Assembly (NCBI GenBank): GCA_005765155.1
Contig: VCCP01000001.1
Location: forward strand, 2,604,001-2,668,000
Reading direction: 5' to 3'
Origin: Zelopaecilomyces penicillatus
Lineage: Eukaryota > Ascomycota > Sordariomycetes > Hypocreales > Pseudodiploosporaceae
DNA length: 64,000 bases
The translations under genes and the position numbers were made by a program. Below are positions 10,970 to 21,650 of the stretch, one piece after another. Position 1 is the stretch's first letter. Every line of letters begins with the position of its first letter. The notes below the pieces were generated by a model. It ran no database searches. It saw only the letters and a program-made list of their open reading frames with translations, and had not been told where the DNA came from.

Positions 10970-11390
10970 ATCCAATTTCTATTTCACTGCCATCCATTGG
11001 TTGTATACATATGTATGTGGGTATGTATGGGTGTATGGAATACAAAACATGATAGCTGTGCCAGGTCGATAAAGACAGCATGTTTAGTTAGTGTTAACGA
11101 TGAAAGCTGTCTATATGAACTCGGGTAATAAATCTATCGCCCCAATTGTGGCTACATATACGGATGTTTTGTCTCTATGTATCGAAAAAGTAATAGTTCA
11201 AAATATACATCTACACTTGATCATGTAACTGTAGCGTTTGACCAGACAATGCCAAGAGAGACATATATATAAGTGAGCGTTGCCGCCACCTTGCGCTGTC
11301 CTTCCGAACAGGCCTGTTCCGCTACAGTACCACTTCATATACACAGTCTTTGTCTTTTTGTTCTCTTTTTGCATTGTATCATAATACAAA
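10970..11390. promoter_or_regulatory. Intergenic region with promoter of UstYa E
   Basis: A 421-bp gap between same-strand UstYa genes. It contains a TATA element at 11264-11273 and no open frame of note. Confidence 0.5.
11264..11273 (+). promoter_or_regulatory. TATA box of UstYa E
   Basis: TATATATAAG lies 118 bp before the ATG at 11391. It has the same form as the element upstream of the precursor gene. Confidence 0.5.
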
Positions 11391-12361
11391 ATGATGGGCG
11401 CGTATTCTCACTCTCTGCCATACGATAAGCTGGCACAATTAGATGACGACGACGAGCTCTTAAACGTCATCACCAAACCCCGCCCAACTTGGCTCAGCCG
11501 CCCTCGTCTTGTTGTGATACTTCTCGCCATGTTTGCTGGCAGCATGATATTGACCATGGGCTTGATTCTAGCGGGCTACGGCACCAGCAAAACCTTTCCA
11601 CGCAAATGTAGGCACAAAAACAACACACTCCTGTGCCAGCAGTCATCGGTTTTTGCTCACCTGGGGTTAATGTCGTTTTCAGTAACACAGACAACCGTGG
11701 TCTTCCAACAAGATGCCATTTTCAGTGGTCAACAGTCTCCCGAGAGCGATGCAGCCTGGAATTCTCTGCTGCCTGGTATGCATGTTCCTACCTTCTCCTC
11801 TGCTTCATATCATCAGGGAGCATTATGACTGACGCAGTTAATTCCATTCTTCTTTTTCTTCTTCAGAGGGACACGGATTTGTTGTCATTGGTTCACTAGA
11901 GGAGCACGGGCTCAAGCCAGGCATCCCCACGAAACTTGGCGTCGATAGATACAGCGTCTCCATGTTCCACCAGCTGCACTGCCTAGTGAGATTACACAAA
12001 TACCCCTCTTTCGTCTTGGAATCCCATGCACAGTATCACTGACGTGTTGGTGTATGTGGTTTAGGGAATGCTTCGGGAGAGCTTCTTCGCCGCCACGCAG
12101 CATCGCAAGCCGAACATCTCCACCGAGAAGCACCTCGACGGCCCTCAGCTGCACCAGGCACACAGCGAGCACGTCCTGCACTGTTTTGATTATTTGCGCC
12201 AGTCAATCATGTGCTGTGGGGATTTGTCACTCGAATGGGCGGTACCCGATCGAACAACTGTGGATGGCTGGAACATCCCCCATCGCTGTCAGAGTTTCGA
12301 TGAGGCTCTTCTTTGGACGCAGGAACACCACGCTCCGCATGAAAAGACGGGAATTGCTTAG
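11391..12361 (+). CDS. UstYa/DUF3328 family oxidase E
   Basis: Exons are 11391-11607, 11683-11775, 11867-11985 and 12065-12361 (241 residues). An acidic cytosolic N terminus is followed by a membrane helix at about residues 40-63. The motifs are HQLHC (138-142), directly before a phase-0 intron, and HVLHC (179-183), followed by FDYLRQSIMCCGDLSLEWA. The SDAAWNSLLP block near residue 95 is typical of the family. The start at 11391 gives MM; the second Met could also serve. Gene A has an intron at the same place, just after the first HxxHCL motif, which supports common descent. The gene runs in the same direction as gene D and the ABC transporter, 430 bp upstream of the latter. Confidence 0.88.
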
Positions 12362-12791
12362 CATCGGTCTGGGGTCCCAAAGCAGTCAGGCTTCATCGAG
12401 AGGGTGGTGCCGTGCCGTAGATCCGTGTCACTGGCGGATTGAGAGGGGTAGGCATGCTGTTGATTGGTAGATAGGCAAAGCAGACACCAAACCCCGGATG
12501 GAGGAACTTTGTTTTATGCAAGTTGGTTGCAAAGTTCCACCAAACTGTGCAACGCAGAAGGAGCGGGGCAATATCCAAATTTGGCCAGCGTTGTCAATTG
12601 ACCCATGTTGATACAATCATCCCACCATTGCGCTCCTTCCCTCACTTACACTTTGCTCGCGCCAGCCTTGTTCGCACCATACATTACCTGCTTCCAATAC
12701 CAAATCGTCTTGCTCCTTTACTTTTCCATCTCTCTGACGCAGATCAAGCCTCAATGCTGCCTGTGCGCTTGTTGCTTCGGCCGTGGATGCA
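12362..12791. promoter_or_regulatory. Intergenic region before the ABC transporter
   Basis: A 430-bp gap. The right half is pyrimidine-rich, as in fungal promoters and 5' leaders. No gene was seen. Confidence 0.45.
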
Positions 12792-15700
12792 ATGGCCGCT
12801 CCAGTCGATTTAGCGCTCAATGGCTCTGCCAGTTCCAATTGTGACAACTCCCTTGGTCCCGCCGCGGCCAAGTGCTCGCCTCCTCGCTTCGACTTCACCC
12901 TTAGATTTGAGCATCTGTTTCTTGTTGTTCTTCCGTGCTCTTTATTCCTACTATGCTTCCTACCGCGAATTGTGCGCTTGTCACGGCAACCACCAAAGGT
13001 AGTCGGAATTTTGCTCAGCCACCTCAAAGCAGTACGTAATTGATCCCAGATCCATCCAGTCCTCATGCTAATTGATACTGTATTTAATTGTAGATCGCCT
13101 ATCTTCTTTTAATCGTATTGCAACTCACCCTGCTTATTCTTTGGACCAAGGACCGTAGGCTTGCCAATGCGGCATCTGTCGCAGCGGCCACATTTAGCCT
13201 TGTTGATGGAATTGCCTTGGCTACGTTGAGCCGCCTTGAGCACCAACGCTCAACCCGTCCTTCCACCCTTATTCTTGTATATCTCATGTTCTCCATTGCT
13301 TTCAATAGTGTTCAATGCCGCACTCTGTGGTTGAATAGGGCAGATGCAGTTGCTTCGGTCTATGCAGCCATGCTGGGTATGAGGGTCATTGCCTTTATTC
13401 TCGAGCTCAAGGAGAAGCGCAGCAGCCTATTGCCTCCTTGGAAATATCTCGGTCCTGAAATGACGGCAAGCATTGTCAATAGGGGTCTTTTCTGGTGGCT
13501 GAATGAACTCCTAATGCGAGGATTTCAAGCGACCCTTTCTGGCAACACATTGTATGATACAGATGCTGCAATAAAGTCATGGCGGCTCCTCGGCAACATT
13601 CAAGCTGCGCAAAAGAGGTGGTCAGCTCCCAAAGTCGGCCTTTTCCGCCGCCATAGGCTTTTAATTGCTCTCCTCTATTCTATAAAAGGGGCTCTGGTCT
13701 TGGCTATCCTTCCTCGCCTGTGCTGGATTGCCTTCAAGTTTGCCCAGCCCTTTCTTCTGAACCGTGTCGTCCGCTACATCACCGACGAGAAATCCGATGA
13801 CACCAAGAAAAGTATTGGTTTCGCCCTTGTTGGTGCAACTGCTTTGGTCTACATTGGCATTGCTGTAAGTTGAGTAACACCTGTTGAAAGACAATCTCTC
13901 GCTAACGGGTAACAACTTGTTTACAGTTCTCAAAAGGCTTCTACCAGCATCAGCTCTTCAGATCTTTGACCATGGTCAGGGGTGCTCTCGTTTCTCTTGT
14001 ACTCTATAGCACCCTTGATTCTAGTGCCATCCCTTCCACCGGCGATGACAACCCCAACGCATCAAAATCCGCGGCCTTGACTCTGATAGGTCCGGACGTC
14101 ATGGCCATCGCCAATGCATTGGAGAATTCACATGAGCTATGGGCCAACCCCATCGAGATCATCCTGGCCATTTGGCTCTTATCCAGAGAAACTGGCGCTG
14201 GATCAATTGGCCCCGCCGTTGCAGTCATTGGTGCGTTGCCTTTCTGTCAAATACATATCCTCTTGGTCCCATTCTCGTCTAATTTCAGGCAGCGTGCACA
14301 TTTGCTATGACAAAGCTCTCCAAACGGATGGGGCCTGCAATGAAGGCTTGGAACGTTGCCATACAAGCTCGAATTAGCACTACATCTGGAATCCTCCGCC
14401 ACATCAAAGAAGTGAAAATGCTAGGTTCTATCGCATCCTGGATCAATATCATACAGAATCAAAGAGTTGCAGAGCTCGAGAGGTCCAAGAAATTTCGAAC
14501 ATTGATTGCATATATGAACATGTTAGGTCAGAATTCCAGTTTTATTATTTATGCAACATGAGCTGCAAATACTGAAGAAGCTTGTTAGGAAACACACCAA
14601 CGGCCTTGTCACCTATCGTCACCTTCGGCATCGCTATAGCTGTACAGAGCAAAAGCGGCGAACAATTCAGCGTTGCTACAGCCTTTACATCTCTCTCTAT
14701 AATTGGCCTGATCGTTGCGCCTCTCTCGCACCTTTTATACGCGGTTCCATCCTTCTTCAGTTGCCTGGGCTCCTTCGAGAGAATAGAAACGTTTGTCAAT
14801 AAGAAATCAGTAGCAAGTTCTAGCGGCTCTCTTGCCTCCAACATGGAGGGTGATGATGGGGTTGAGTTGTCGGCTATAGCTCGTGAGCCAAGGCTGGAAA
14901 CCTTCCATGCAAGAAATGTCTCTTTCCGTGCTGCTGGACAGCAAGAGCCAATACTAAAAAACTTGCATTTTGTTATAGCGCCATCCACCCTCACTATCAT
15001 TACTGGACAGGTTGGGTCTGGCAAGACAATGCTACTCCTTGGTATTCTAGGCGAATTGGAAGCAATTGGTGACTTGCAAGTCTCCCTTGGTAGTGTGTCA
15101 TTCTGTTCTCAAGAGACATGGCTCGTTCAAGCTTCAATTAGGCAAAATATCATTGGTCCCGAAGGGGGTGATTTCCATAATGACTGGTATCAAACTATTG
15201 TGGAAGCCTGTGCCTTAACCAGGGACTTTGAACAACTCTCTTTGGGTGACAGCACCAACGCCTTAACCCTCAGTGGCGGGCAAAAGCAGCGTGTTGTGGG
15301 TTTCAAGCTTCCATCCTTCGAAACGCATACTAACAGAACTTTCCCAGGCTTTAGCGCGTGCAATATATGCCAGAAAACGGGTTCTTTTGGCAGATGATAT
15401 CTTCTCAGGCTTAGACACAGGCACTCGAGATCATGTTTGGGGCCATGTATTTGGTCCAATGGGCCTTTTGCGTCGGTCACACACGACTGTGATTCTTGTC
15501 ACTCACACAGGTTTGAGACACTCCAATCTATCAGCGACAATGATTGCGGCGACTGATGGTGACCATAGTTGAATATCTTCGGCATGCCGATCAGGTTGTT
15601 GTTCTAGAAAAGGGTGAAATCACCCATCTAGGTTCTTATGTTACCGTCCTTGTGAAAGCTTCTCTGATTCTCAATCAGGCTGAAAAGCCATCCACTTTAT

Positions 15701-17799
15701 CCCATAGTTCATCAGAAATTAATGGACAAGAAGAACCATCGCCAGCCAAGATTGAGCCCAAAGATGACGACGAGCAGGAAGTCGAAGATCTAACCAAAAC
15801 AGGGGATGTCGCGCTTTATATGTTTTACTTCCAATCCATTGGCTGGAGACATGCATTCACGGCTCTCTGTCTTGCAATAGTCCCGGTCTTCCTCCAGCTA
15901 TTCACGCGTTCGTCTATGAAGCTCGCCCCTAACGTGAATATATTCTAACGAGCTGTAATAGAGATTTGGTTGAAATGGTGGACTGAAGACAGCAACTCTC
16001 AGGCCAAGGTTGGCATGTACTACGGAACTTATGTTGCCCTCTTATGCATTTTTATCACCGCCATAGGTATTGACTGCTGGTACGTGACTGAGTCCGGTCT
16101 CGCAATTTGTTAAGCAACTAAAGATCACGCGCAGGTTCATGTTCGTCAAAGTTATACCGCGTTCGGCTACCTGGCTTCACCTAAAATTACTTGAAACTAC
16201 TCTGAAGTTTGTAACGAGTGCCTTCGTCTATGAATAGCAAGACACTTACATGTTCTGGCAGGGCTTCAATGACTTTCTTCCACAGTACTGATAATGGCGA
16301 TCTCGTCAACAGGTATGGAGGAACAAATTGAGATGATACAGTTGCTCAAGTAACTAACTATCGGTGCAGATTCAGTCAGGATATGACTCTTGTTGACCGT
16401 GAGCTCCCTGTTGCCTTATATACTACTCTTTCCGGTACATCCCCCTCACCACTTCCTTGACGCTATATATCGATGGCTAAGAACCCATGCAGCTCTGCTT
16501 ACCTGTATTGGCGAGTTTATCCTGATCGTTCTGGGAGCTAAATATCTTGCTGCGGTGCTCCCAGTGGCCCTTATCATTCTGTACACCTTACAGAAGTTTT
16601 ATCTCAGTACATCTCGCCAACTTCGAATTCTGGATCTGCAGGCAAAGGCACCTCTTTACAGACATATTCTAGAGACAACTCAGGGTGCGGCAACCATCCG
16701 TGCGTTTCGCTGGCAAGAGCCGACATCTCGCCAGTTGATGGGACTTCTAGACCTTTCCCAGAGGCCGCACTACCTTCTTCTATCCATTCAAAGATGGCTG
16801 ACGTTGGTGCTCGACCTCCTGGTTACAATCTCCGCCGTACTTCTAGTCCTCTTTGCAGTGGCTACGAGCTCCAGCTCCCCAGGATACTTGGCTGTTGCAA
16901 TGTACAGCGTCATGGGCTTTAGCGAGTCTCTTTCAAATCTTCTAACGTCGTGGACAGCGTTGGAGACCTCCCTTGGAGCCATCACCCGGCTCAGGGAGTT
17001 TGTGAAGACGACGCCGCAAGAGTTTGAGCCTACAGCCAACGACCGTATCTCCCTTCTACCTCTTTGGCCAACGCAGGGTAGAATAGAATGGAAGAATGTC
17101 AATGTCGCATATCAAATGAAAGCAACAGGGGAGGGGGGAGTCCCTGTACTTCGTGAGGTATCACTGGACATTTCACCTGGTCAAAAAATTGGCATTTGCG
17201 GACGGACAGGCAGTGGAAAGTCCTCTCTCATCTCAACAATCTTCAATTTAGTTGGCTACACTGGCATTATAAGCATTGACGGGATAGACATCACCAAAAT
17301 AACGAACGAGACGCTGCGTGCCGGTTTGATTGCTGTTTCGCAGCACCCTGCACTGCTTCCCGGCACACTACGCTCTAATCTTATCCATCCAAACCGCAAA
17401 CAGCCACATCCATCAGACAGGGAAATCATCGCCGTGCTAGAATCACTCCAGGTGTGGGGTTCAATTCAGCAGTTTGGATCTCTTGACACGGATATTGAGA
17501 ACTTGTCACTCTCTGTTGGTCAGCAGCAACTTGTTTGTCTAGCACGAGCAGTTCTACGCAAGAAGGAAAGTAATATTCTCGTTCTGGATGAGGCCATGAG
17601 CGCAGTGGACGACGAGACAGAGAAGCTTATGGTGAGTGTTCTGGAGACTGAGTTTGCGAATCATACGGTGCTCTCGGTCGTACACCGTCTTGATACGGTT
17701 CGTAAGTACGACACTTTGGTGGTGTTGGATGGAGGTAGGATTGTGCGTGTTGGATCGCCCAGGGATATGATTGACGCAAATGGCAGGTTGACCTTGTGA
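12792..17799 (+). CDS. ABCC-type (MRP/Ycf1-like) full-length ABC transporter
   Basis: Twelve exons: 12792-13031, 13094-13864, 13927-14230, 14293-14526, 14589-15295, 15348-15510, 15569-15907, 15962-16079, 16135-16206, 16262-16312, 16370-16434 and 16493-17799. They give 1456 residues, the usual length for the family. The N-terminal hydrophobic block is a TMD0 as in fungal ABCC proteins. TMD1 contains the family-typical KGFYQHQLFR. NBD1 has Walker A GQVGSGKT (about residue 656), signature LSGGQ (about 744) and a Walker B followed by Asp instead of the catalytic Glu. TMD2 has the NRFSQDMTLVD block, assembled across three small exons. NBD2 has Walker A GRTGSGKS (about 1258), signature LSVGQ (about 1361) and LVLDEAMSAVD. 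NBD1 is therefore probably the degenerate site, as is common in ABCC proteins. The acceptor at 14292 was chosen over an AG 4 bp upstream because only it keeps phase. Likely role: export or vacuolar sequestration of the cluster peptide and self-protection. Confidence 0.9.
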
Positions 17800-18869
17800 T
17801 TGTGCTTGAAACTGGCGGAGAAACTTTAGCTGAAGATTTGAAGAGTAAAATCCAACAAAATAAAATAAAAAGTCTTACGATCAACCCTGGTTCTGGTTCT
17901 GGTTCATTATGACAGCAAAGGAACGTTGATAGCTTCGTATATGCCAGAAGATCGGTAGTGACAGACACATGCTGTTTCTCTTCCTGATCACCAGCTGGCA
18001 GATGGCCAACGATTTAGAAATCTGTATCAAATGTGAATAGGAAAACATTGTCCCGTTCATTCTTGGTCACGAAGTTGTCAATATAGCCGATGTCGGAGAG
18101 GATAAAGCTTGGAGGGAAAATACCAATGTATTCAACTGTAAACAGAGTATTCAAAATCTATTGTTGATCAAATGCAGTCAAATATCATGACATGCTATTT
18201 TACTATCCACACTTTCACAGGCATGTTTTTTGTCAAGTGCGAGGCCGATCCGGCTGCAAAATATTAAATCGCAATTGCGATTGGGGGGCATGTACCTCAC
18301 CATCAAATCTCCAACCTCATTGAAAGAAATATTCTTCAGTGAAAATCTTCGGGCGAGAGCAAGGACTTTTTTTCAAAATACCAAGCAGGGTTTACTCTTC
18401 GCCAGTCGTATACCTCGAAAACCATGGGCTTGGTGGCTAACGCGGAGATTTCCTAGCGGGACAACACTCTACGAAACTACAAGTTGCTTCCATACTTACC
18501 TTGTCATCGTACAACGGCTTCTGTATCATTGTTTTGTGCAAGCCGCCGTGTACGCCTACGGCATGGTATAGCAAAAGGCTCGTTATGGGGAGCCAAGATC
18601 ACATCTCGAATGAGAGAATCAAAAGTCTTCGGGAAACACCTCCCATGGAGCATTCCACACAACAACAAAGTCGGTGGAACGGCCATTGAGAACGTAAAAT
18701 TCTCAATTCATCTACCCTGCTGGAAAGCCGGTATCCTGATAAGGATGTGCGGTCCATAGCAAACATAAACGCCGGAGTATATGCCCATTCCTTGTCCACT
18801 TTTTGTTCCCTAGATGTCTCGCATGAAAGAAGTCGTCTCCTCGTGTCGGTTCCGTGGGGTATTTTTTAT
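17800..18869. other. Gene-poor border between cluster and housekeeping block
   Basis: About 1.1 kb without an intact gene. It contains a short alcohol-dehydrogenase-like remnant (listed separately). Several open frames on both strands show no family features. Confidence 0.5.
18040..18123 (+). pseudogene. Possible zinc alcohol dehydrogenase remnant
   Basis: One frame reads NIVPFILGHEVVNIADVGED, which matches the GHE-x-x-(x)-x-V-x-x-VG motif near the catalytic zinc of MDR alcohol dehydrogenases. The flanks contain stops and no further dehydrogenase sequence is clear. If real, it is a relic of a gene once beside the cluster. The match is short and could be chance. Confidence 0.3.
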
Positions 18870-19409
18870 TTAAGCGGTGACCTTGTTCTTGGCACGCAGC
18901 TCACGGCCGACCTTGGAGCGGGCCAGGATGTCCTCACGGTCCTTGTCGAGCTTGAGCTTGGTGATGACGACGTTGGAGGGGTGGAGACCCAGAGGGATGC
19001 TCTGGCCGCTGGCCTTGTCACGGGTGACACGCTCGACGTGGATAACGTATTTGAGACGGTAGACGGAGGTGACCTTGCCCTCACGGCCCTTGTTGGAGCC
19101 ACGGACGATGGTGACCTCGTCATCCTTGCGGATGGGGATGCTGCGGACCTAATTGAGGTTGTCAATATTGATCATCACGGTGGAAAAAAGAACAATGGAA
19201 GAGTAACTAACGTTGTACTGCTCGCGCAACTCCTTGCTGAGGGGGGCGCTCATGATAACACGACGCTGGCCAGAGCCGGCCTTGAAGTGGGCCGCTCGGC
19301 TCTTGCGCCGGGAAGAGGAGACGTCTGGTGATGATGAATTAATACCTCGAATTGGTGATGTCTTCATGTCGCAGAGCTGATTCGACTTACTGTTGCTGAC
19401 CTTGGCCAT
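18870..19409 (-). CDS. rpl26: 60S ribosomal protein L26 (uL24)
   Basis: Exons on the minus strand are 19409-19391, 19324-19212 and 19148-18870 (136 residues, the usual length). The first exon encodes only MAKVSN plus one base. The frame then reads SSRRKSRAAHF, APLSKELREQYNVRSIPIRK and the KOW-type DDEVTIVRGSNKGREGKV, and ends in RAKNKVTA. All of this is typical of eukaryotic L26, which binds 25S rRNA near the peptide exit tunnel. Third positions are strongly C-rich, as in highly expressed fungal genes. Its presence marks the right border of the secondary-metabolite locus. Confidence 0.96.
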
Positions 19410-20130
19410 TGTGATGGATGAGCTGGGCGTGGACGTGGACGAAGTTTTCCGGCGTTGGGTGATGGGCGGAAAGAAAAATTGGGCGACAGGAGAGGAGAAA
19501 TTTTGAGGAGAGATTATTGTGGGCGGGAAAATTAGCCGAGCGGTTCGTGGAGTGCACGTGACACATAATTTTACCCTACCTTCCTTCTCCTGCTTCTCTA
19601 GCTTTGCTGGGCTAGGATGAGTGAGGCTTAGCGTCATTAGCTTGCTTGAGTACAGTAACCATGAAAGGTACGGCAAAGCTCTTTGCCCCACATTGGACTC
19701 AACTGTTGTAAGAGCAATAGCTTCGTCACATACGTTCTTCGGCATTAAAGGTTAAATGGGCCAATTATGATCATTCTACTGTATGTTCCTGCGGATAAAG
19801 CTTTGCTAGATTTTTGTGCGCTCATGAGAACTTATTGATTGTTTCGAATTGAGCGACTTGGACTTTGGTGTTTGAAAGGTACTGAGCTTTAATCTACCGG
19901 GTGCTCCGGGAACAGACATGGCTGAACGGCCTCACAATAACATCCAGATGTAGGCTTACAAGCTTGGCTTTATCTGACAAGGGATTTGAGTGTGGCGGCT
20001 GCAGCACAGCAATCTAATGAATTGGCATATAACGCCGGACCATTTGTTTTCTATCATACAAAATGCCTAATAGAGAAGGGAAGGGAAGTGACATCATACA
20101 CAGCTCCTGGAACTTGCAACAAATAGCTTC
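19410..20130. other. RPL26 promoter and COX11 3' flank
   Basis: A 721-bp gap between two minus-strand genes. The part next to 19410 should hold the RPL26 promoter. No additional gene was seen. Confidence 0.5.
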
Positions 20131-21140
20131 TTAAATCGGCGAGGGAGGTTTGAAGTTACCATTGTTGTCGTATCTTGCTTCTAAATTTTGCTGGGTCAGA
20201 TCTGTAATTGGAGAAGATAGTTGCCTCGAAAACTTACTGAAGAAAGTATAGTTCAACGTCACAGTCTCAACGCCTTTCATGTTGAGATCGTTCAACAGAT
20301 CGGGATCAAGATAGAAGAATACGGGCATGTCAACCGTTTCACCAGCGCCTAGCCGCTGTTCTTCGAAACAAAAGCATTGGATCTTGCTAAAGTATGGTGC
20401 ACATTGTGCAGGCGTCACGCTGTATGTCGCCACGCCAATAATGTCCTGGTCGCCCAAATTGGTCGCTTTGTAAAACGCCAGGGCTGTCTCACCGGGTAGA
20501 ACCCGGACCTCTCGTTGCTGCGGAACAAACTTCCATGGAAGAACATCGGATACGGACGAGTTGAAGGTGACGCGGATTCGATTGGCCGAGGTAACAGGAA
20601 CGAGTCGGCTCGAGATGTCTTCGTCACTGGAGCCACCATGGGCGCGGACAGGTTGGCCACCCCAGCCGGTAGTTTGGCAGATCTAGAATCTTTGTCAGTG
20701 GTATTCTTCTTCCACTTGATTTTGAAGAACATGGGGTAAATACCATCTTGTAGAGTGGCACTGAGCCATATGATAGAGCCACAGTCCCCAAGATCATGCT
20801 CATGCCGTAAAATCTAAAAGTAAAGGAGCAATGAGCTTACGTGCGCGCAATGTGTCCGTCAAGGCAATCCATACGCAACCGTCTTGTTCTTTCTATTGTA
20901 ATGCTGGCGCATTCGTTCCATGGACGGCGCATGGCCGCCACGTTGCTGCTGCTGCTGCTGCTGCTGCTGAGGTCCCCTTCGCGATGCCGAATTTGAGATT
21001 CTCCGCCGAAAGTTTGCAAAGCCACCGGGCTGGGTCGTTTGTTGCGGTCGAGCCTTCTGGCAGAAAAAGCAGGCCCATGACGAAGAGCTTGCGGTAGCTC
21101 TCGCAGTGGCGCCTCGCGCGAACTGCTGTGCGCCGTGCAT
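20131..21140 (-). CDS. cox11: Cytochrome c oxidase assembly protein COX11 (CtaG)
   Basis: Exons on the minus strand are 21140-20875, 20813-20744, 20682-20238 and 20180-20131 (276 residues). The N terminus is rich in Arg, Ala and Ser and looks like a mitochondrial presequence, followed by a polyglutamine run. A single membrane helix (FYGMSMILGTVALSYGSVPL) comes next, then the copper-delivery domain with QCFCFEEQRL and DMPVFFYLDP. COX11 sits in the inner mitochondrial membrane and donates copper to the CuB site of Cox1. The last intron was chosen as the 57-bp form (acceptor at 20181), because it restores the conserved YTFFKARYD junction. A shorter 36-bp form, or retention, would keep the frame but insert non-conserved residues. 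The start could lie further upstream; the chosen Met gives a normal presequence. Confidence 0.92.
20943..20970. repeat. CAG/CTG trinucleotide run coding polyglutamine in COX11
   Basis: A run of CTG on the plus strand reads as consecutive Gln codons in the COX11 presequence region on the minus strand. Such runs often vary in length between strains. Confidence 0.8.
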
Positions 21141-21650
21141 TGTGGGATTTGGTGGTTGCTGATCTGAAGATCCGAAATGCGAGCAAATGGTCTTTTCCTG
21201 AGGTGACGTTAATTGCCGAATGCCGTGCTTACACAGCTGGAGGTGTCGGGTTCCAGTAATACACTCGACCAGGAGATCAATGGGTGGCTTTACAGGTACT
21301 GAATGACCGTGTGGTGGCTTAGTCCACTGTAAAACCACTACAGGGCTCCATAACCGGGTTTCAATATGCGCGGCTTCAATAGAAGATTACCTGAGCTGGC
21401 TTCAATTTGACATATCTTGAAGAAGAAAAACAGCTGTCAAAGAAGCTCGATTTAAGATTATCTTTCCAGAGGGAGCCAAGATGTTGCCCACCAATTTTCA
21501 TTCTGCTAATCAAATATGGCTTTACATTTGTGCCAATCAAACTCTTAAATCAGACTTAGAAATAAAGTAAAGCAGTTGAGTTCCTATGAAGGACAGTTGT
21601 TCATATATGCCATAAAATAGATGCTAGAATAATGTAACAGTTCCTGATAT
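21141..21650. other. COX11 promoter region
   Basis: A 510-bp gap between two minus-strand genes. It carries the COX11 promoter and the 3' flank of the FAD oxidase gene. No gene was seen. Confidence 0.45.

Larger units (their letters stand above)
1495..17799. other. Putative dikaritin-type (UstYa) RiPP biosynthetic gene cluster
   Basis: Eight adjacent genes form this locus: a Zn2Cys6 regulator, five UstYa/DUF3328 proteins, one Kex2-repeat precursor and an ABCC transporter. Known dikaritin clusters (ustiloxin, phomopsin, asperipin-2a, epichloecyclin) combine a signal-peptide precursor that has KR-delimited repeats with UstYa-family oxidases, and this locus has the same core set. No tyrosinase (UstQ type), P450, methyltransferase, flavin monooxygenase or peptidase was found between the regulator and the transporter. 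The right border is sharp, because housekeeping RPL26 begins at 18.9 kb. The left border is not defined: nothing recognisable lies before 1495, but the cluster could continue beyond the window. Gene content is read from sequence; the joint function is inferred. Confidence 0.82.

Noticed and set aside
18230..18571. 113-codon open frame near the ADH-like relic
   Set aside because: It does not continue the dehydrogenase motif and shows no domain character.
18747..19331. Long plus-strand open frame of 194 codons
   Set aside because: It lies antisense to RPL26, whose exons and splice sites are certain. Biased codon use in RPL26 creates the shadow frame.
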